A stretch of 64,000 nucleotides of DNA from CBDCBA01 sp965214125 (GCA_965214125.1 CBDCBA010000020.1:11989-75988), one strand, 5' to 3'. Shown: positions 50,508 through 59,244, numbered from the stretch's first letter. Translations and numbers: made by a program. Notes: generated by a model not told the origin, from the letters alone.

Positions 50508-51413
50508 CTAAACGCCTTGGGCCAGCAGGTCGACGGCGTAGAGGCCGGTGCGGGCGGTCATGTAGAGGGTGCGGTTGGCGTCGCCGCCGAAGGCGCAGTT
50601 GGCCGGGCCCTCGTTGCAAAGGATCTTGCCCGCGCGGCGGCCGTCGGGCAGGAAGACGTGCACGCCGTCGCCCGCCGTGCAGTACAGGCGGCCGTCCGTG
50701 TCGACCTTCATCCCGTCCGGCACGCCGTTGTCGATCTCGCAGAACACGTCGCCGCCCACAAGGTCGCCGACGTCGGAGAACCCGAACCGCCGCACGTGCT
50801 TCTCCTGGTCGTCGCCGATGTAAAGTTCCTTGCCGTCCGGCGTGAACGCCAGGCCATTGGGACGCTTGAAGTCCTTCACGATCGGCCGGCAGTTGCCGCC
50901 GTCGGGGTCGCAGCGGAAGACCCAGCACTGGTCCTTGCCGTACTCCATCAACTCCTCGCGCCGATCGCCGGGCAGGCCCCAGTAGGGGTCGGTGAAGTAG
51001 ACCTCGCCCCTCGTCGGGTGAATGACAACGTCGTTCGGGCTGTTGAAGCGGACCTTGCTGCCGTCGTGGTCAAATCGCTCCACGAAGATTCGCCGCTCGC
51101 CGCCGAGCGCGGGCTCGGTCGTCGAGACGAGGCGCGACTGGTGCTCGCAACTGAACAAGTGCCCGTCGGCATCAAGGGCGTTGCCGTTGGCCCCGTGACT
51201 TTGCTCGCGGTAGACGTTCAGGCCATCGGTCGGGCTCCAACTGAAGATCTTCGACTGCGGGATGTCGCTGAACAGCAGCCGGTCCTTCACCCAGACCGGC
51301 CCCTCGATGAACCGGAAGCCGCTGGCGATCTGTCGCACGCGGGCGTCGGGGGAGGCGACCCTGGCAAGTTCGTCGGGCAGGTCCGGGGCGAAGTGATCGT
51401 CGGCAGCGCTCAT
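50508..51413 (-). CDS. SMP-30/gluconolactonase family protein
   Basis: 301-aa six-bladed propeller. Family strings: FRFIEGPVWVKDRLLFSDI (metal Glu), NGNALDADGHLFSCEHQSRLV, FNSPNDVVIHPTRGEVYFTDP (Asn and Asp ligands), RPNGLAFTPDGKELYIGD and PDGMKVDTDGRLYCTAGDG. Probably hydrolyses a sugar lactone. ATG 51413 with TAGACT six bases upstream. Convergent with PhyH (24 bases between stops). Confidence 0.9.
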   Translation of the reverse strand: MSAADDHFAPDLPDELARVASPDARVRQIASGFRFIEGPVWVKDRLLFSDIPQSKIFSWSPTDGLNVYREQSHGANGNALDADGHLFSCEHQSRLVSTTEPALGGERRIFVERFDHDGSKVRFNSPNDVVIHPTRGEVYFTDPYWGLPGDRREELMEYGKDQCWVFRCDPDGGNCRPIVKDFKRPNGLAFTPDGKELYIGDDQEKHVRRFGFSDVGDLVGGDVFCEIDNGVPDGMKVDTDGRLYCTAGDGVHVFLPDGRRAGKILCNEGPANCAFGGDANRTLYMTARTGLYAVDLLAQGV

Positions 51414-51419
51414 GCGAGA

Positions 51420-51425
51420 AGTCTA
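51420..51425 (-). promoter_or_regulatory. Putative leaderless -10 hexamer of the SMP-30 gene
   Basis: TAGACT on the minus strand, six bases from ATG. Confidence 0.55.
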
Positions 51426-51470
51426 TCCGATCTACCCGGAACAAGGCACAGACACGCGCCGAGGATCGGG

Positions 51471-51476
51471 TAGATT
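51471..51476 (+). promoter_or_regulatory. Putative -10 hexamer of the 51484 gene
   Basis: TAGATT, seven bases before ATG 51484. Confidence 0.4.
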
Positions 51477-51483
51477 CCGACCC

Positions 51484-52176
51484 ATGGGCCGTCGAACGCG
51501 ACCAAGCAAGCTGGTGTGGCAAGAGGTCGAGGTGGCCGCCCCACCGCGGGGCCAGGAAGCGTGGTGGCGGGTTCTGGTCAGCCGCGGGCTGATGGTCCTC
51601 GTCGGCGTCGGCCTGCTGCTGGGTGGGTGGAAGTGCCTGAGCTTCTGGCTCGCCGACTACGACCGCTACGCGGAGTGGGAACACCATCAGGCCGATTACC
51701 AGACCGCGGTCGAGCGGCAGGAACGCGAGCGGCGGGACGCGCTGCTGGCATCGGCGCGGGAGGGGGCCAAGCAGATTCAGGCCGACCTCGCCGCGATGAA
51801 GGCGCGGGCCGAGAGCGACGAGGCGTCGAAGGAAACCGATCGCGAGGCCGACGCACCCCCGCCCCCACCCCCGCCGTCGCCGTCGCCGGGCAAGGCCCAG
51901 GAGGTGTGGGCGCAAGCGGCGGTCAGTCACGCGGCCGAGTTCCCGCCGCTTCCGGAGCTGCACCGGCCCAACAAAGCGCCCGAGGTGTGGTACGTCCCGC
52001 TTTACGCGGCCGCCCTGCTCGGCGTGGGCGGCGTGATCGCCATCATCATGGCGTGCCTGCCAGTGGGGTTGATGGAGGCCTTCGCGAGCAAGCTGATTCC
52101 CGACGACTCCCCCGCCGGCAGCAGCGGCGGCTTCGCCGGGGGCAGGTCAAGTTTCGACGTCGACCCCTCGGGATAA
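51484..52176 (+). CDS. Hypothetical protein with two membrane helices and coiled coil
   Basis: 230 aa. Helix 1 about residues 35-58 (GLMVLVGVGLLLGGWKCLSF), a long charged helix likely forming a coiled coil (HHQADYQTAVERQERERRDA, KQIQADLAAMKARAESDE), a run of eight prolines, and helix 2 (VPLYAAALLGVGGVIAIIM) near the C-terminus. No family recognised. Followed after eight bases by the LigD-PE-like gene. Confidence 0.7.
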   Translation: MGRRTRPSKLVWQEVEVAAPPRGQEAWWRVLVSRGLMVLVGVGLLLGGWKCLSFWLADYDRYAEWEHHQADYQTAVERQERERRDALLASAREGAKQIQADLAAMKARAESDEASKETDREADAPPPPPPPSPSPGKAQEVWAQAAVSHAAEFPPLPELHRPNKAPEVWYVPLYAAALLGVGGVIAIIMACLPVGLMEAFASKLIPDDSPAGSSGGFAGGRSSFDVDPSG

Positions 52177-52184
52177 ACCTCCTT

Positions 52185-52484
52185 ATGCGTTACGTCGTCC
52201 TGCACCACACCGGCCACGGCGAGCCGCACTTCGATTTGATGATCGAGCGCGACGCCGACGGCCCGCTCGCGACTTGGCGCCTGCCCGCTTGGCCGCCGAG
52301 TGAAGGCATGGTCGCGACGCCCTTGCCCGATCACCGGCGGGTTTATCTGCAATACGAGGGGCCCGTCAGCGGCGGGCGCGGCGAGGTGCGGCGCGTCGCC
52401 ACCGGCCAGGCCACCGGCGACGCGACGTTCATCGAAGGCGGCACGTTTTGGGCGATTCGCGACGGAACGGTTCAGCGCGACTGA
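52185..52484 (+). CDS. Stand-alone LigD 3'-phosphoesterase-like domain
   Basis: 99 aa, the size of the bare domain. The pattern of the LigD N-terminal phosphoesterase is visible: VVLHHTGHGEPHFDLMIERD (catalytic His and HFD in place of HYD), LATWRLP, DHRRVYLQYEGPVSGGRGEV and a terminal Trp strand. In LigD this domain trims 3' ends during non-homologous end joining; stand-alone copies are known but poorly studied. No ligase, primase or Ku gene is nearby. The 3' end overlaps the convergent yqeY-like gene by 13 bases. Confidence 0.75.
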   Translation: MRYVVLHHTGHGEPHFDLMIERDADGPLATWRLPAWPPSEGMVATPLPDHRRVYLQYEGPVSGGRGEVRRVATGQATGDATFIEGGTFWAIRDGTVQRD

Positions 52485-52933
52485 AGCACTTCGCGGATGC
52501 GCCTGTTGGCGGCCTTGGCGTCGGCGTTCTTGCCGTGCTGCTTCATGAACAAACCCGTCGCCTTGCCGACGTCGCCGCCGGCGAGCTCGGGGTGCTGGGC
52601 GAGGAAGTCGTCCACGAGCACGAGCGTCTCCGCTGCCGATGCCTTCTTGGGCGTGTACTCGGCCACGACCTTGAGCTCCGCGTCGAGCTTGGCGAGCTCG
52701 TCCGCGTTGCCGACCTTCTCGAACTCGGCGCGGCCTTTAACGAGGCGCTTCTCGTACGCCTCGACCATCGCCTGAGGAGTGGAGGGCGGGTTCTGCATGT
52801 CGGCCGAGCGGGCCTCGGTCAGCAGCATGCGGATGACCTGGAGGCGGTCCTTTTCGCCGGCTTTCATGGCGGTCTTCATGTCGGCGGTGAGCCGGGTCAG
52901 GACGGGGTCGGCGGTGGAGCTGTCGTCTGCCAT
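52472..52933 (-). CDS. GatB/YqeY domain-containing protein
   Basis: 153 aa, usual length. Helical YqeY domain related to the tail of the amidotransferase subunit GatB: LTRLTADMKTAMKAGEKDRLQVIRMLLTEAR, EAYEKRLVKGRAEFEKVG, LVDDFLAQHPELAGGDVGKATGLFMKQHGKNADAK. Probable tRNA-interacting protein; exact role unknown. TAGACT stands six bases before the ATG. Confidence 0.92.
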   Translation of the reverse strand: MADDSSTADPVLTRLTADMKTAMKAGEKDRLQVIRMLLTEARSADMQNPPSTPQAMVEAYEKRLVKGRAEFEKVGNADELAKLDAELKVVAEYTPKKASAAETLVLVDDFLAQHPELAGGDVGKATGLFMKQHGKNADAKAANRRIREVLQSR

Positions 52934-52939
52934 GCCCCC

Positions 52940-52945
52940 AGTCTA
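52940..52945 (-). promoter_or_regulatory. Putative leaderless -10 hexamer of the yqeY-like gene
   Basis: TAGACT on the minus strand, six bases from ATG. Confidence 0.55.
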
Positions 52946-53052
52946 CGGCGAGGCGATGTTTGGCCTATAGTGGGGCGTCCCCGCGCGGAGCGTGCCGAGC
53001 CCGGCTTGGTCTTGCCCCCGCCAACACGGACGCCTCATAACGCCTGCGGCAG

Positions 53053-53102
53053 CCCGACAATCGGGTCGGTCGCCGCGCGTCGTGCGGCGACCGCGACGTT
53101 TT
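53053..53102 (+). promoter_or_regulatory. Tandem hairpins in the rho leader (possible attenuator)
   Basis: Hairpin 1 CCCGA-CAA-TCGGG (53053-53065). Hairpin 2 GGTCGCCGC (53068-53076) and GCGGCGACC (53084-53092), followed at 53099-53102 by TTTT. Lies about 17 bases before the rho start codon. rho is autoregulated in other bacteria; attenuation here is inference. Confidence 0.45.
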
Positions 53103-53118
53103 CTCCCACATCTGCATT

Positions 53119-54288
53119 ATGAGTGACAAGGGCGACCCGACCCTGCAAGGGGTGCTGTTCACGCCGAACAACCGCGCCGACGGCTCCCTGCGCGACCCAG
53201 ACCGCCTGCTCTCGTCAGCGCGCGGCCCCAACAACGAGCGCCCGCCCGTCATCCCCCGCCGGGCGATCGACGACCTGCGCCTGCGCCCCGGCAACCTGCT
53301 GACCGTCACGCTGCGCCCCAACGGCAAGCTCAAGGACGTGACGCTCGTCGAGGACATGCGCCCCGAGCTTTGGCGGCAAGTTCCCGAGATCACCGACAGC
53401 GTCGCCCTCGACCCCCAGCCGCAGATCAAGCTCGAGCACGACCCGAAGGAGACGACCACGCGCATCGTCGACGTGGTCGCCCCCGTCGGCTTCGGCCAGC
53501 GCGGCCTGATCGTCGCCCCGCCGCGCGTGGGCAAGACGGTGCTGCTGGGCAATCTCGCCCGCGGCATCCACGCCAACCACCCCGAGGCCGACCTCTTCCT
53601 GCTGCTCGTCGACGAGCGCCCCGAGGAGGTCACGGACATGACGCGCAACGTGCCGGGCGTCGTGATCGCGAGCTCCAACGACAACGACACAAGGCAGCAC
53701 ATCGACCTCGCCAGCCTCGCGTGCGAGCGCTTCAAGCGCCTGGCGGAAACGGGGCGGAACGTGATCGTGCTGATGGACAGCCTCACGCGGCTGGGCCGGG
53801 CGTTCAACCGGGGCAGCAACAGCGGCAAGACCATGTCCGGCGGCATCGACGCGCGTGCCCTCGAAGTCCCCAAGCGCATCTTCGGCGCCGCCCGCAAGAT
53901 CGAGGATGGCGGCAGCTTGACGATTCTGGCCACCTGCCTGATCCAGACCAACAGCCGCATGGATGACGTGATCTTCGAGGAGTTCAAGGGCACCGGCAAC
54001 ATGGAGCTCGTGCTCGACCGCAAGATCGCCAACGATCGCATCTACCCCGCCATCCACATCGGCGCCAGCGGCACGCGCAAGGAAGAACTGCTCGTCGGCG
54101 AGCACGTGATGCCGGCCCTGATCAACATCCGCAAGCACCTCGCCAACATGCCGCCGCACATGGCGATCAAGACGCTCATCGAGGCGATCGAGCACCACCC
54201 GACCAACGACACGTTCCTCAAGGCGATGATGCCCCCGCCGCCGGTGGACCACTCGAAGCGCCCCAAAGTTCGCGCCGTCGGCCGATAG
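53119..54288 (+). CDS. rho: Transcription termination factor Rho
   Basis: Hexameric RNA helicase that ends transcription. 389 aa, shorter than the 419 of Escherichia coli because the N-terminal helical Rho_N subdomain is absent; the RNA-binding OB part begins near residue 8 (LQGVLFTPNN, LRPGNLLTVTLRP). ATPase core: Walker A VAPPRVGKTVLL, Walker B NVIVLMDSLTRLGRAFN, Q-loop GKTMSGGIDARAL, and R-loop region IFEEFKGTGNMELVLDRK. ATG 53119; a leader with two hairpins precedes it and a strong terminator follows. Confidence 0.96.
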   Translation: MSDKGDPTLQGVLFTPNNRADGSLRDPDRLLSSARGPNNERPPVIPRRAIDDLRLRPGNLLTVTLRPNGKLKDVTLVEDMRPELWRQVPEITDSVALDPQPQIKLEHDPKETTTRIVDVVAPVGFGQRGLIVAPPRVGKTVLLGNLARGIHANHPEADLFLLLVDERPEEVTDMTRNVPGVVIASSNDNDTRQHIDLASLACERFKRLAETGRNVIVLMDSLTRLGRAFNRGSNSGKTMSGGIDARALEVPKRIFGAARKIEDGGSLTILATCLIQTNSRMDDVIFEEFKGTGNMELVLDRKIANDRIYPAIHIGASGTRKEELLVGEHVMPALINIRKHLANMPPHMAIKTLIEAIEHHPTNDTFLKAMMPPPPVDHSKRPKVRAVGR

Positions 54289-54406
54289 GTTGCCGGCTCG
54301 CCAAAACAAGGAATTGCCGTTGTTCATCCGAACCGCGCGGCGGGCGGTTGCGTACCCGTCGATGTCGGCCCTTCGGGGCCCGGCGACAGGTTCTCCTTCC
54401 CCCGAG

Positions 54407-54442
54407 GAGCGACGGCAACCGAGAGGCCGTCGCTCTTCTTTT
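54407..54442 (+). terminator. Rho-independent terminator after rho
   Basis: GAGCGACGGC (54407-54416) pairs with GCCGTCGCTC (54426-54435), then TTCTTTT. A smaller GGCCC-TTCG-GGGCC hairpin lies just upstream at about 54367-54380. Confidence 0.8.
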
Positions 54443-54474
54443 GCGCCGCCGACATGACATGATATTGCATGAGC

Positions 54475-55378
54475 TCACGCGGCACGCTGGGCCGCGGCCT
54501 CGTCGTGGGCCAACAGCCGGCGATGGGCGGCGGCGAGTTCCGTGCGTAACGCCTGGTTCGCGCGTGTAAGCCGTTCGCGTTCGGGTGCGGCTTCGAGCAC
54601 GGCGGCGCGGTAGCGGTCGAGCTCCGCGCGGTCGAGGTGTTGCTGACGGGCGAGCCAGGACGGCCGCCTCGGCGACCTCCCGCTCCTGTCGCAAGGCGCG
54701 GCGCACGCGGCGAACGAGCGGGTGGAAGATGAAGGCGGCCACGAACGCAAAGACGAGCAGCGTCGCCCCGCCGAACGCGAGAATGGTGCGCTCGCTCTGG
54801 GCCACGTGCTGCGCGGCGCGTTGCTCGTACAGGCCGACTGCCCGCTCCATCTCGGCCAGGAAGACCGGCTCCGTCATCGCAACGGCGACGGCCGCTGATG
54901 CTGCTGCTGCGGGCTCGTCCGAGGGTCGCAGGCTCAGCGCCGCGGCATCGGCGACGGTGCCCAAGGCCGTTCCCGCGCGGCCCATCGACGCGAGGATCGC
55001 GGGGTCCGTCGTCGCCGGCAGCCCAACGTCGGCATCGCCGAACACCAGTTGCTCGTGCGCGAGCCGCCACGTGGAAAGCGCGCTGGCCAACTCGACGCGA
55101 AGCGGCGCGGCAGCGCTTTCGTCCGGGGCGTTGGCCAGCAGCGCGACGTTCTTGGCGATCTTCTGACTCAGCATGCGCTGCCGGCCGGCGATGTTGATGA
55201 TCGCCGCGTCGCGACGCCCCTCGCTCACCAGCCGCTGCACCGACCAGTGGCCCGCCAGCGTGAGCAGCGCCAGGATCAGCAGCGAGCCGGCGTACCAGAA
55301 CGTCATCCTGTGCGGCAACGAGGACGGACGTGCAAGCCGCTGGCGGATTTGCGTTTCGTCGAGGTCGAGGTTGGTCAA
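54475..55378 (-). CDS. Membrane protein with PilJ-type N-terminal sensor domain, one frameshift
   Basis: About 300 aa if repaired. Helix 1 about residues 25-45 (WYAGSLLILALLTLAGHWSV), then a PilJ_N-like helical sensor (NIAGRQRMLSQKIAKNVALLAN) of about 150 residues, helix 2 (ILAFGGATLLVFAFVAAFIF), and a C-terminal charged helix (RAELDRYRAAVLEAAPERER, ANQALRTELAAAHRRLL). The last 60 residues are in a different frame; the switch lies at a CCC run near 54650, where removing one C restores a continuous protein ending at TGA 54475-54477. No methyl-accepting signalling domain is present. TTG start. May sense type IV pilus or nitrate-like signals; neighbours are cyclic-di-GMP enzymes. Confidence 0.7.
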
Positions 55379-55450
55379 TAGGAGGGGTCCTGCGAAGTCG
55401 CGTGTTCCAACGCCAGTACACGCCCCCGCCTGCCGTCCGCGCCGCTCGGT

Positions 55451-56710
55451 CTAGCCGTCGGCCAGAAGGAGCCGAGTGCGCTTGATCTCTTCGGCGGCGG
55501 CGACGAAGGCGTCGAATACCTCCGGGTCGAAGTGCCGGCCACGCTCATCGGCGAGTTGGGCGAAGCATTGCACGACCGGAATCGCCCGCTTGTAGATGCG
55601 CCGGGTGCTCAGGGCGTCGAAGACGTCGGCGACGGCAACGATGCGTCCCTCAATCGGGATCTCCTGCCCGCCGATCCGGTGCGGGTATCCGCCGCCGTCG
55701 AAGCGTTCGTGGTGCGAGATGGCGATGGCCTGCGCGACCCGCAGCAGGCCGCCCGACGGGTCGCCAAGAATGTTCGCGCCGACCTCGGCGTGCCGGCGCA
55801 CGACCGCCATCTCGTCGGGATCGAGCCGGCCGGGCTTGAGGAGGATCTCGTCCGGCACGCCGATCTTGCCCACGTCGTGCAGCGGCGCCGCCAGCTCGAT
55901 GGCCTGCGCCTGCGACGCGGGCAGGCCCAGCTTGCGGGCGACGATGCCGCTGTAACGCCCCACGCGCAGGATGTGGTGCCCCGTGTCGCTGTCGCGATGC
56001 TCCGCCGCGCGGGCAAGGCAATGCACGGCGTCCAGCCGCGACCGCTCGACCTCCTCACCCTGAAGCCGCGACTTTTGTTCCACGGCCAGCGCCCGCCCGC
56101 GCAGCTCGTCTTCGTGAAGCTTGTTGCGCAGCGTGTTGTTGACGCGCGGTAGCAATTCACTCGCGTCGAGCGGCTTGGCGAGAAAGTCGGTCGCGCCGTG
56201 TTGCAGGGCGCGTACGCGCAGGTCCGCGTCGACGGTGGCCGTGATGAGCAGCACGGGCACGAGCGCAGTGATCGGGTCGGCGCGGAGCAGGCGGAGCACG
56301 TCGATGCCGCCGTCCGGCAGAGCCGCGGCGTCGAGCACGACCAGGTCCGGCCGGCAGACCCGCGCCGTGGTCAGCACCTGGTCCTCGCGCTCGACATCGA
56401 TCTGCTTGCGATACCCGCCCGAGCGCAGGTACGTGCGCAGCACGCGGCCGATGAACAGGTCGTCGCACACCACGAGGATGCGGCAATCGACGACACGCGG
56501 GTCGGCGGGAACGATCGGCGCGGGCGTTACGCCCGACGCGTCGTCGTCTTCGTCGATGGCCGCGATGCCATAGTCGCCGAGCAATTCGCCCCACGTGTCG
56601 ATGCGCGCAGTCCACGTTACCCCGCCGTCGTGCCGGGGGGCCTTGGAGGGGTCGATGGTCCCCGCCGCGACGCGGAACAGGTCCGCGTTCATATCGTTCG
56701 ATGCAACCAT
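55451..56710 (-). CDS. Response regulator with HD-GYP cyclic-di-GMP phosphodiesterase domain
   Basis: 419 aa. Residues 1-75 are unassigned; receiver about 78-195 (ILVVCDDLFIGRVLRTYL, phosphoacceptor Asp in PDLVVLDAAALPDGG, Lys in FLAKPLDASEL); one usual acidic residue of the first pocket reads CDD. A short helical linker leads to HD-GYP about 225-405: LHDVGKIGVPDEIL, HHERFDGGGYPHRI and VAVADVFDAL, all catalytic positions intact. ATG 56710 preferred; an upstream TTG is possible. Located 42 bases after the GGDEF gene, giving a synthesis/degradation pair. Confidence 0.92.
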   Translation of the reverse strand: MVASNDMNADLFRVAAGTIDPSKAPRHDGGVTWTARIDTWGELLGDYGIAAIDEDDDASGVTPAPIVPADPRVVDCRILVVCDDLFIGRVLRTYLRSGGYRKQIDVEREDQVLTTARVCRPDLVVLDAAALPDGGIDVLRLLRADPITALVPVLLITATVDADLRVRALQHGATDFLAKPLDASELLPRVNNTLRNKLHEDELRGRALAVEQKSRLQGEEVERSRLDAVHCLARAAEHRDSDTGHHILRVGRYSGIVARKLGLPASQAQAIELAAPLHDVGKIGVPDEILLKPGRLDPDEMAVVRRHAEVGANILGDPSGGLLRVAQAIAISHHERFDGGGYPHRIGGQEIPIEGRIVAVADVFDALSTRRIYKRAIPVVQCFAQLADERGRHFDPEVFDAFVAAAEEIKRTRLLLADG

Positions 56711-56752
56711 GGGGAACCGGTAAGAGAGTGGGAACAACTGGCAGGCCGGGCG

Positions 56753-58972
56753 TTAGGCCGCCTCGCGTCGGCGTGCCTCGGCGGGGCCGACCGGCGCCGC
56801 GTCGGTTTTGGTGGCGGGGTCGACGGTGCCGTCAGCGAGGAGCACCTCGGTGGAGCCGTCGCGGCCTTGCCGCTTGGCGTCGTACATGGCCAGGTCGGCG
56901 TGGCGGAGCATGTCTTCGGCGGTGGCGTACCCGCCGAAGCTCGTCGCGACGCCGACGCTCACGCCAATGTTGACCAAACGGCCCAGCAGGTGGTACGGCT
57001 CGACGATCGCCTGGCGCAAACGGTTGGCGATGGCGAGCGCCTGCTCGGGGCTGTCGAGGCCGCGCAGGAGGATGACGAACTCGTCGCCGCCGAGCCGCGC
57101 CGGCAGGTCCTGCTCCTCCTCACGACGCCCGCCGTCCTTGCCGCGCAGTTGGGTCTTGACGCGGCCCGCGACGCCCCGCAGCAGGTGGTCGCCGGCCTCG
57201 TGGCCGAAGGTGTCGTTGACCTGCTTGAAGCCGTCGAGGTCCAGGAACAGCACGCCGAACCCGCGACGCCCCGCCGGCCCGCCCGTCCTTGCCGCACCAC
57301 CGGCCCCACCACCGGCGCCGAAGCAGCCCGAGAGCGCATCCTGAAAGGCGGGCCGCGCCGGGAGGCCGGTGAGCGTGTCGTGCGTCGCGGCGTGGTGAAG
57401 CTGAAGCTCCATCTGCTTGCGATCCGTCACGTCCTGCACCTGGACGACGAGGTAGGGCGCCGCGGCCGCATGGCTGCCCGCGTGCTCGTCGCCGGCATGC
57501 TGCGGGGCAAACTCGCCCCCGGCGCGGTCGGGTTGGGCGACGCCCACGCCCACGCTGCTCAGGCTCGTGCTGCACCACACGACGTTGCCGTCGGGCCGAA
57601 GGAAGCGGCATTCGAGCGACACGTGCCGGTCGCGCCCGGTCAGGAGTCGGCCCAGCGCGGCAACAATCGGCGGGAGGTCGTCGGGGTGGGCGTGCGCGAG
57701 CAGGTCGGATTGCAGCAGCGTGTCGATGTCGCGCCCGAGCATCTGGCAGAGGGCGGCGTTGCCGGAGGTCCAGTGGCCGCTGAGGTCGGTGAGGCCCATG
57801 CCGGCGCCGCAGCCGTGGAAGGCGGCCGAGAACCGGGCCTCGATGGCGTCGGCGCGCTCGGCCAACTTCGCGGCGTGCTCGCTCGAGCGTCGGTACATCA
57901 GCGAGAGCGACCACGTCAGCGCCGTCAGGAGCAGCGTCATCGCCAGCCCCGCCGCCCCGACGCCCGAAGCCGCGTTGCCGCCCACCAGGAACGACGGCTT
58001 GGCCGCAAACGCCAGGACCCACTCGCGCCCACCGTGCTTCAAGCGGCGCTGCGACACCAAGCCCGCGGCCGCATCCTGCGCCCCATCGTTCGACACGGGC
58101 TCGCTCGACCAGAGCGACTGTCCCGATGCCGCCTCCGTCACCGTGATGGCAATCTGCGCGGTCAGGTCGGCGCCGAATGCCGGCGCCACCAGCTTCGAGG
58201 CGAAGACTGGCGCGACCACCAGCCCCGCGTGGGCCGCGCGACGCTGGGCGACTGTGCGGATTGGCATCCCCTTCTCGTAGTAGGCGGCGTACATGACGAC
58301 GCCAAAGTTCCGGGTGCCCGGCGCATCGACGGTCTCGCGGACCAGCGGCGTCGGCGGCGACAGCACGATCTCGCCCGTGTCCCTCGCGCGAAGCTGCGTC
58401 GGCAGGCTCTTCGGGTTCGTCGCGATGTCGATCCCGATCGCGTTCAGGTTGCTCTCCATCGGCTCGAAGAACCGGATGACGTGGTGAAAGCCCGGCCCCT
58501 CCGTCGCGCCCACCGGCACCGGCCGCACGCTGAAGTCGGGGTAGACCTCCGCCCTTGCCGCCGTGCTGAACTCCGACAGCTCGTCCGCCTCCACGCGCTG
58601 CACCATCCCGATTCCCTTAACGCCCTCCAGCGCGTCGCTCAGGTCAAGGTCGTGCGCGAACTGCGCCCACTCGTCCCGCGTGACTAGCTCGCTTCCGTTG
58701 ACGAACCCGCGGGCGCCACCGACAACGAGGGCGAAATCGTTCAGTCGCGTGGACAACGCTTCGGCGGCGTCGTCGCTGGCGGCCGCGAACCGCTCGCAAT
58801 TGATCTGGGCGACCTGCGACCGCTGGTGCACGTACATCACGCCGGTCAGAACCAGGGCGATCGCCAGCGTAATGCCCGCCGCCGGCGGAGGCACGGCACG
58901 CCGCAGCAGTTGCGCGGTCCGGTTCGCCGGACCGCCGCGTGCGGAAGATCGGTGGGAAGGGGAGAAATTCAC
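56753..58972 (-). CDS. CHASE-PAS-GGDEF diguanylate cyclase
   Basis: 739 aa from GTG 58972 (TTG 59008 is an alternative). Helix 1 near residues 25-45 (ITLAIALVLTGVMYV), extracytoplasmic CHASE domain (EGVKGIGMVQRVEADE, GFHHVIRFFEPMESNLNAIG, GTRNFGVVMYAAYYEKG), helix 2 (AAGLAMTLLLTALTWSLSLM), PAS about 385-500, then GGDEF (THDTLTGLPARPAFQDALS ... ARLGGDEFVILL). The active-site GGDEF is intact, but the inhibitory RxxD site reads EEQD with a charged insertion before it, so feedback inhibition may be lost. Makes cyclic-di-GMP in response to an external ligand. Confidence 0.92.
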   Translation of the reverse strand: MNFSPSHRSSARGGPANRTAQLLRRAVPPPAAGITLAIALVLTGVMYVHQRSQVAQINCERFAAASDDAAEALSTRLNDFALVVGGARGFVNGSELVTRDEWAQFAHDLDLSDALEGVKGIGMVQRVEADELSEFSTAARAEVYPDFSVRPVPVGATEGPGFHHVIRFFEPMESNLNAIGIDIATNPKSLPTQLRARDTGEIVLSPPTPLVRETVDAPGTRNFGVVMYAAYYEKGMPIRTVAQRRAAHAGLVVAPVFASKLVAPAFGADLTAQIAITVTEAASGQSLWSSEPVSNDGAQDAAAGLVSQRRLKHGGREWVLAFAAKPSFLVGGNAASGVGAAGLAMTLLLTALTWSLSLMYRRSSEHAAKLAERADAIEARFSAAFHGCGAGMGLTDLSGHWTSGNAALCQMLGRDIDTLLQSDLLAHAHPDDLPPIVAALGRLLTGRDRHVSLECRFLRPDGNVVWCSTSLSSVGVGVAQPDRAGGEFAPQHAGDEHAGSHAAAAPYLVVQVQDVTDRKQMELQLHHAATHDTLTGLPARPAFQDALSGCFGAGGGAGGAARTGGPAGRRGFGVLFLDLDGFKQVNDTFGHEAGDHLLRGVAGRVKTQLRGKDGGRREEEQDLPARLGGDEFVILLRGLDSPEQALAIANRLRQAIVEPYHLLGRLVNIGVSVGVATSFGGYATAEDMLRHADLAMYDAKRQGRDGSTEVLLADGTVDPATKTDAAPVGPAEARRREAA

Positions 58973-59047
58973 GGATTGTCTGAGGAAATACGCGCGGAGC
59001 GAGGACAAAAACGATCTGTCGGCAACTCAGGCCGCCCGTCGGGGCGT

Positions 59048-59074
59048 GGTGGGCGCGGTGGGTGCGGTGGGTGC
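59048..59074 (+). repeat. G-rich 9-bp tandem repeat
   Basis: Three copies of GGTGGG(C/T)GC (59048-59056, 59057-59065, 59066-59074) just upstream of the cyclase gene. Confidence 0.6.
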
Positions 59075-59244
59075 GGTCGCTCCGGCGAGCGACTTCAGAA
59101 CGGCGGCGGGCTCGGCAATCGCCCGCTGATACTGTTCCTAAATCGGGTTCTGGCCGCGACGCTTTAGCCGATTGGCGCCGGCAAGTTGACACGGACCGGT
59201 AATTCGCCCCCCGAGCAGGCGGCAGCGATGACGCGCGTGACTGC

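Noticed and set aside
56198..58687. An 829-codon open frame on the plus strand opposite the cyclase genes
   Set aside because: It is antisense to two well-supported genes, His/Arg/Ala-rich without domains, and long antisense frames are expected at this G+C content.
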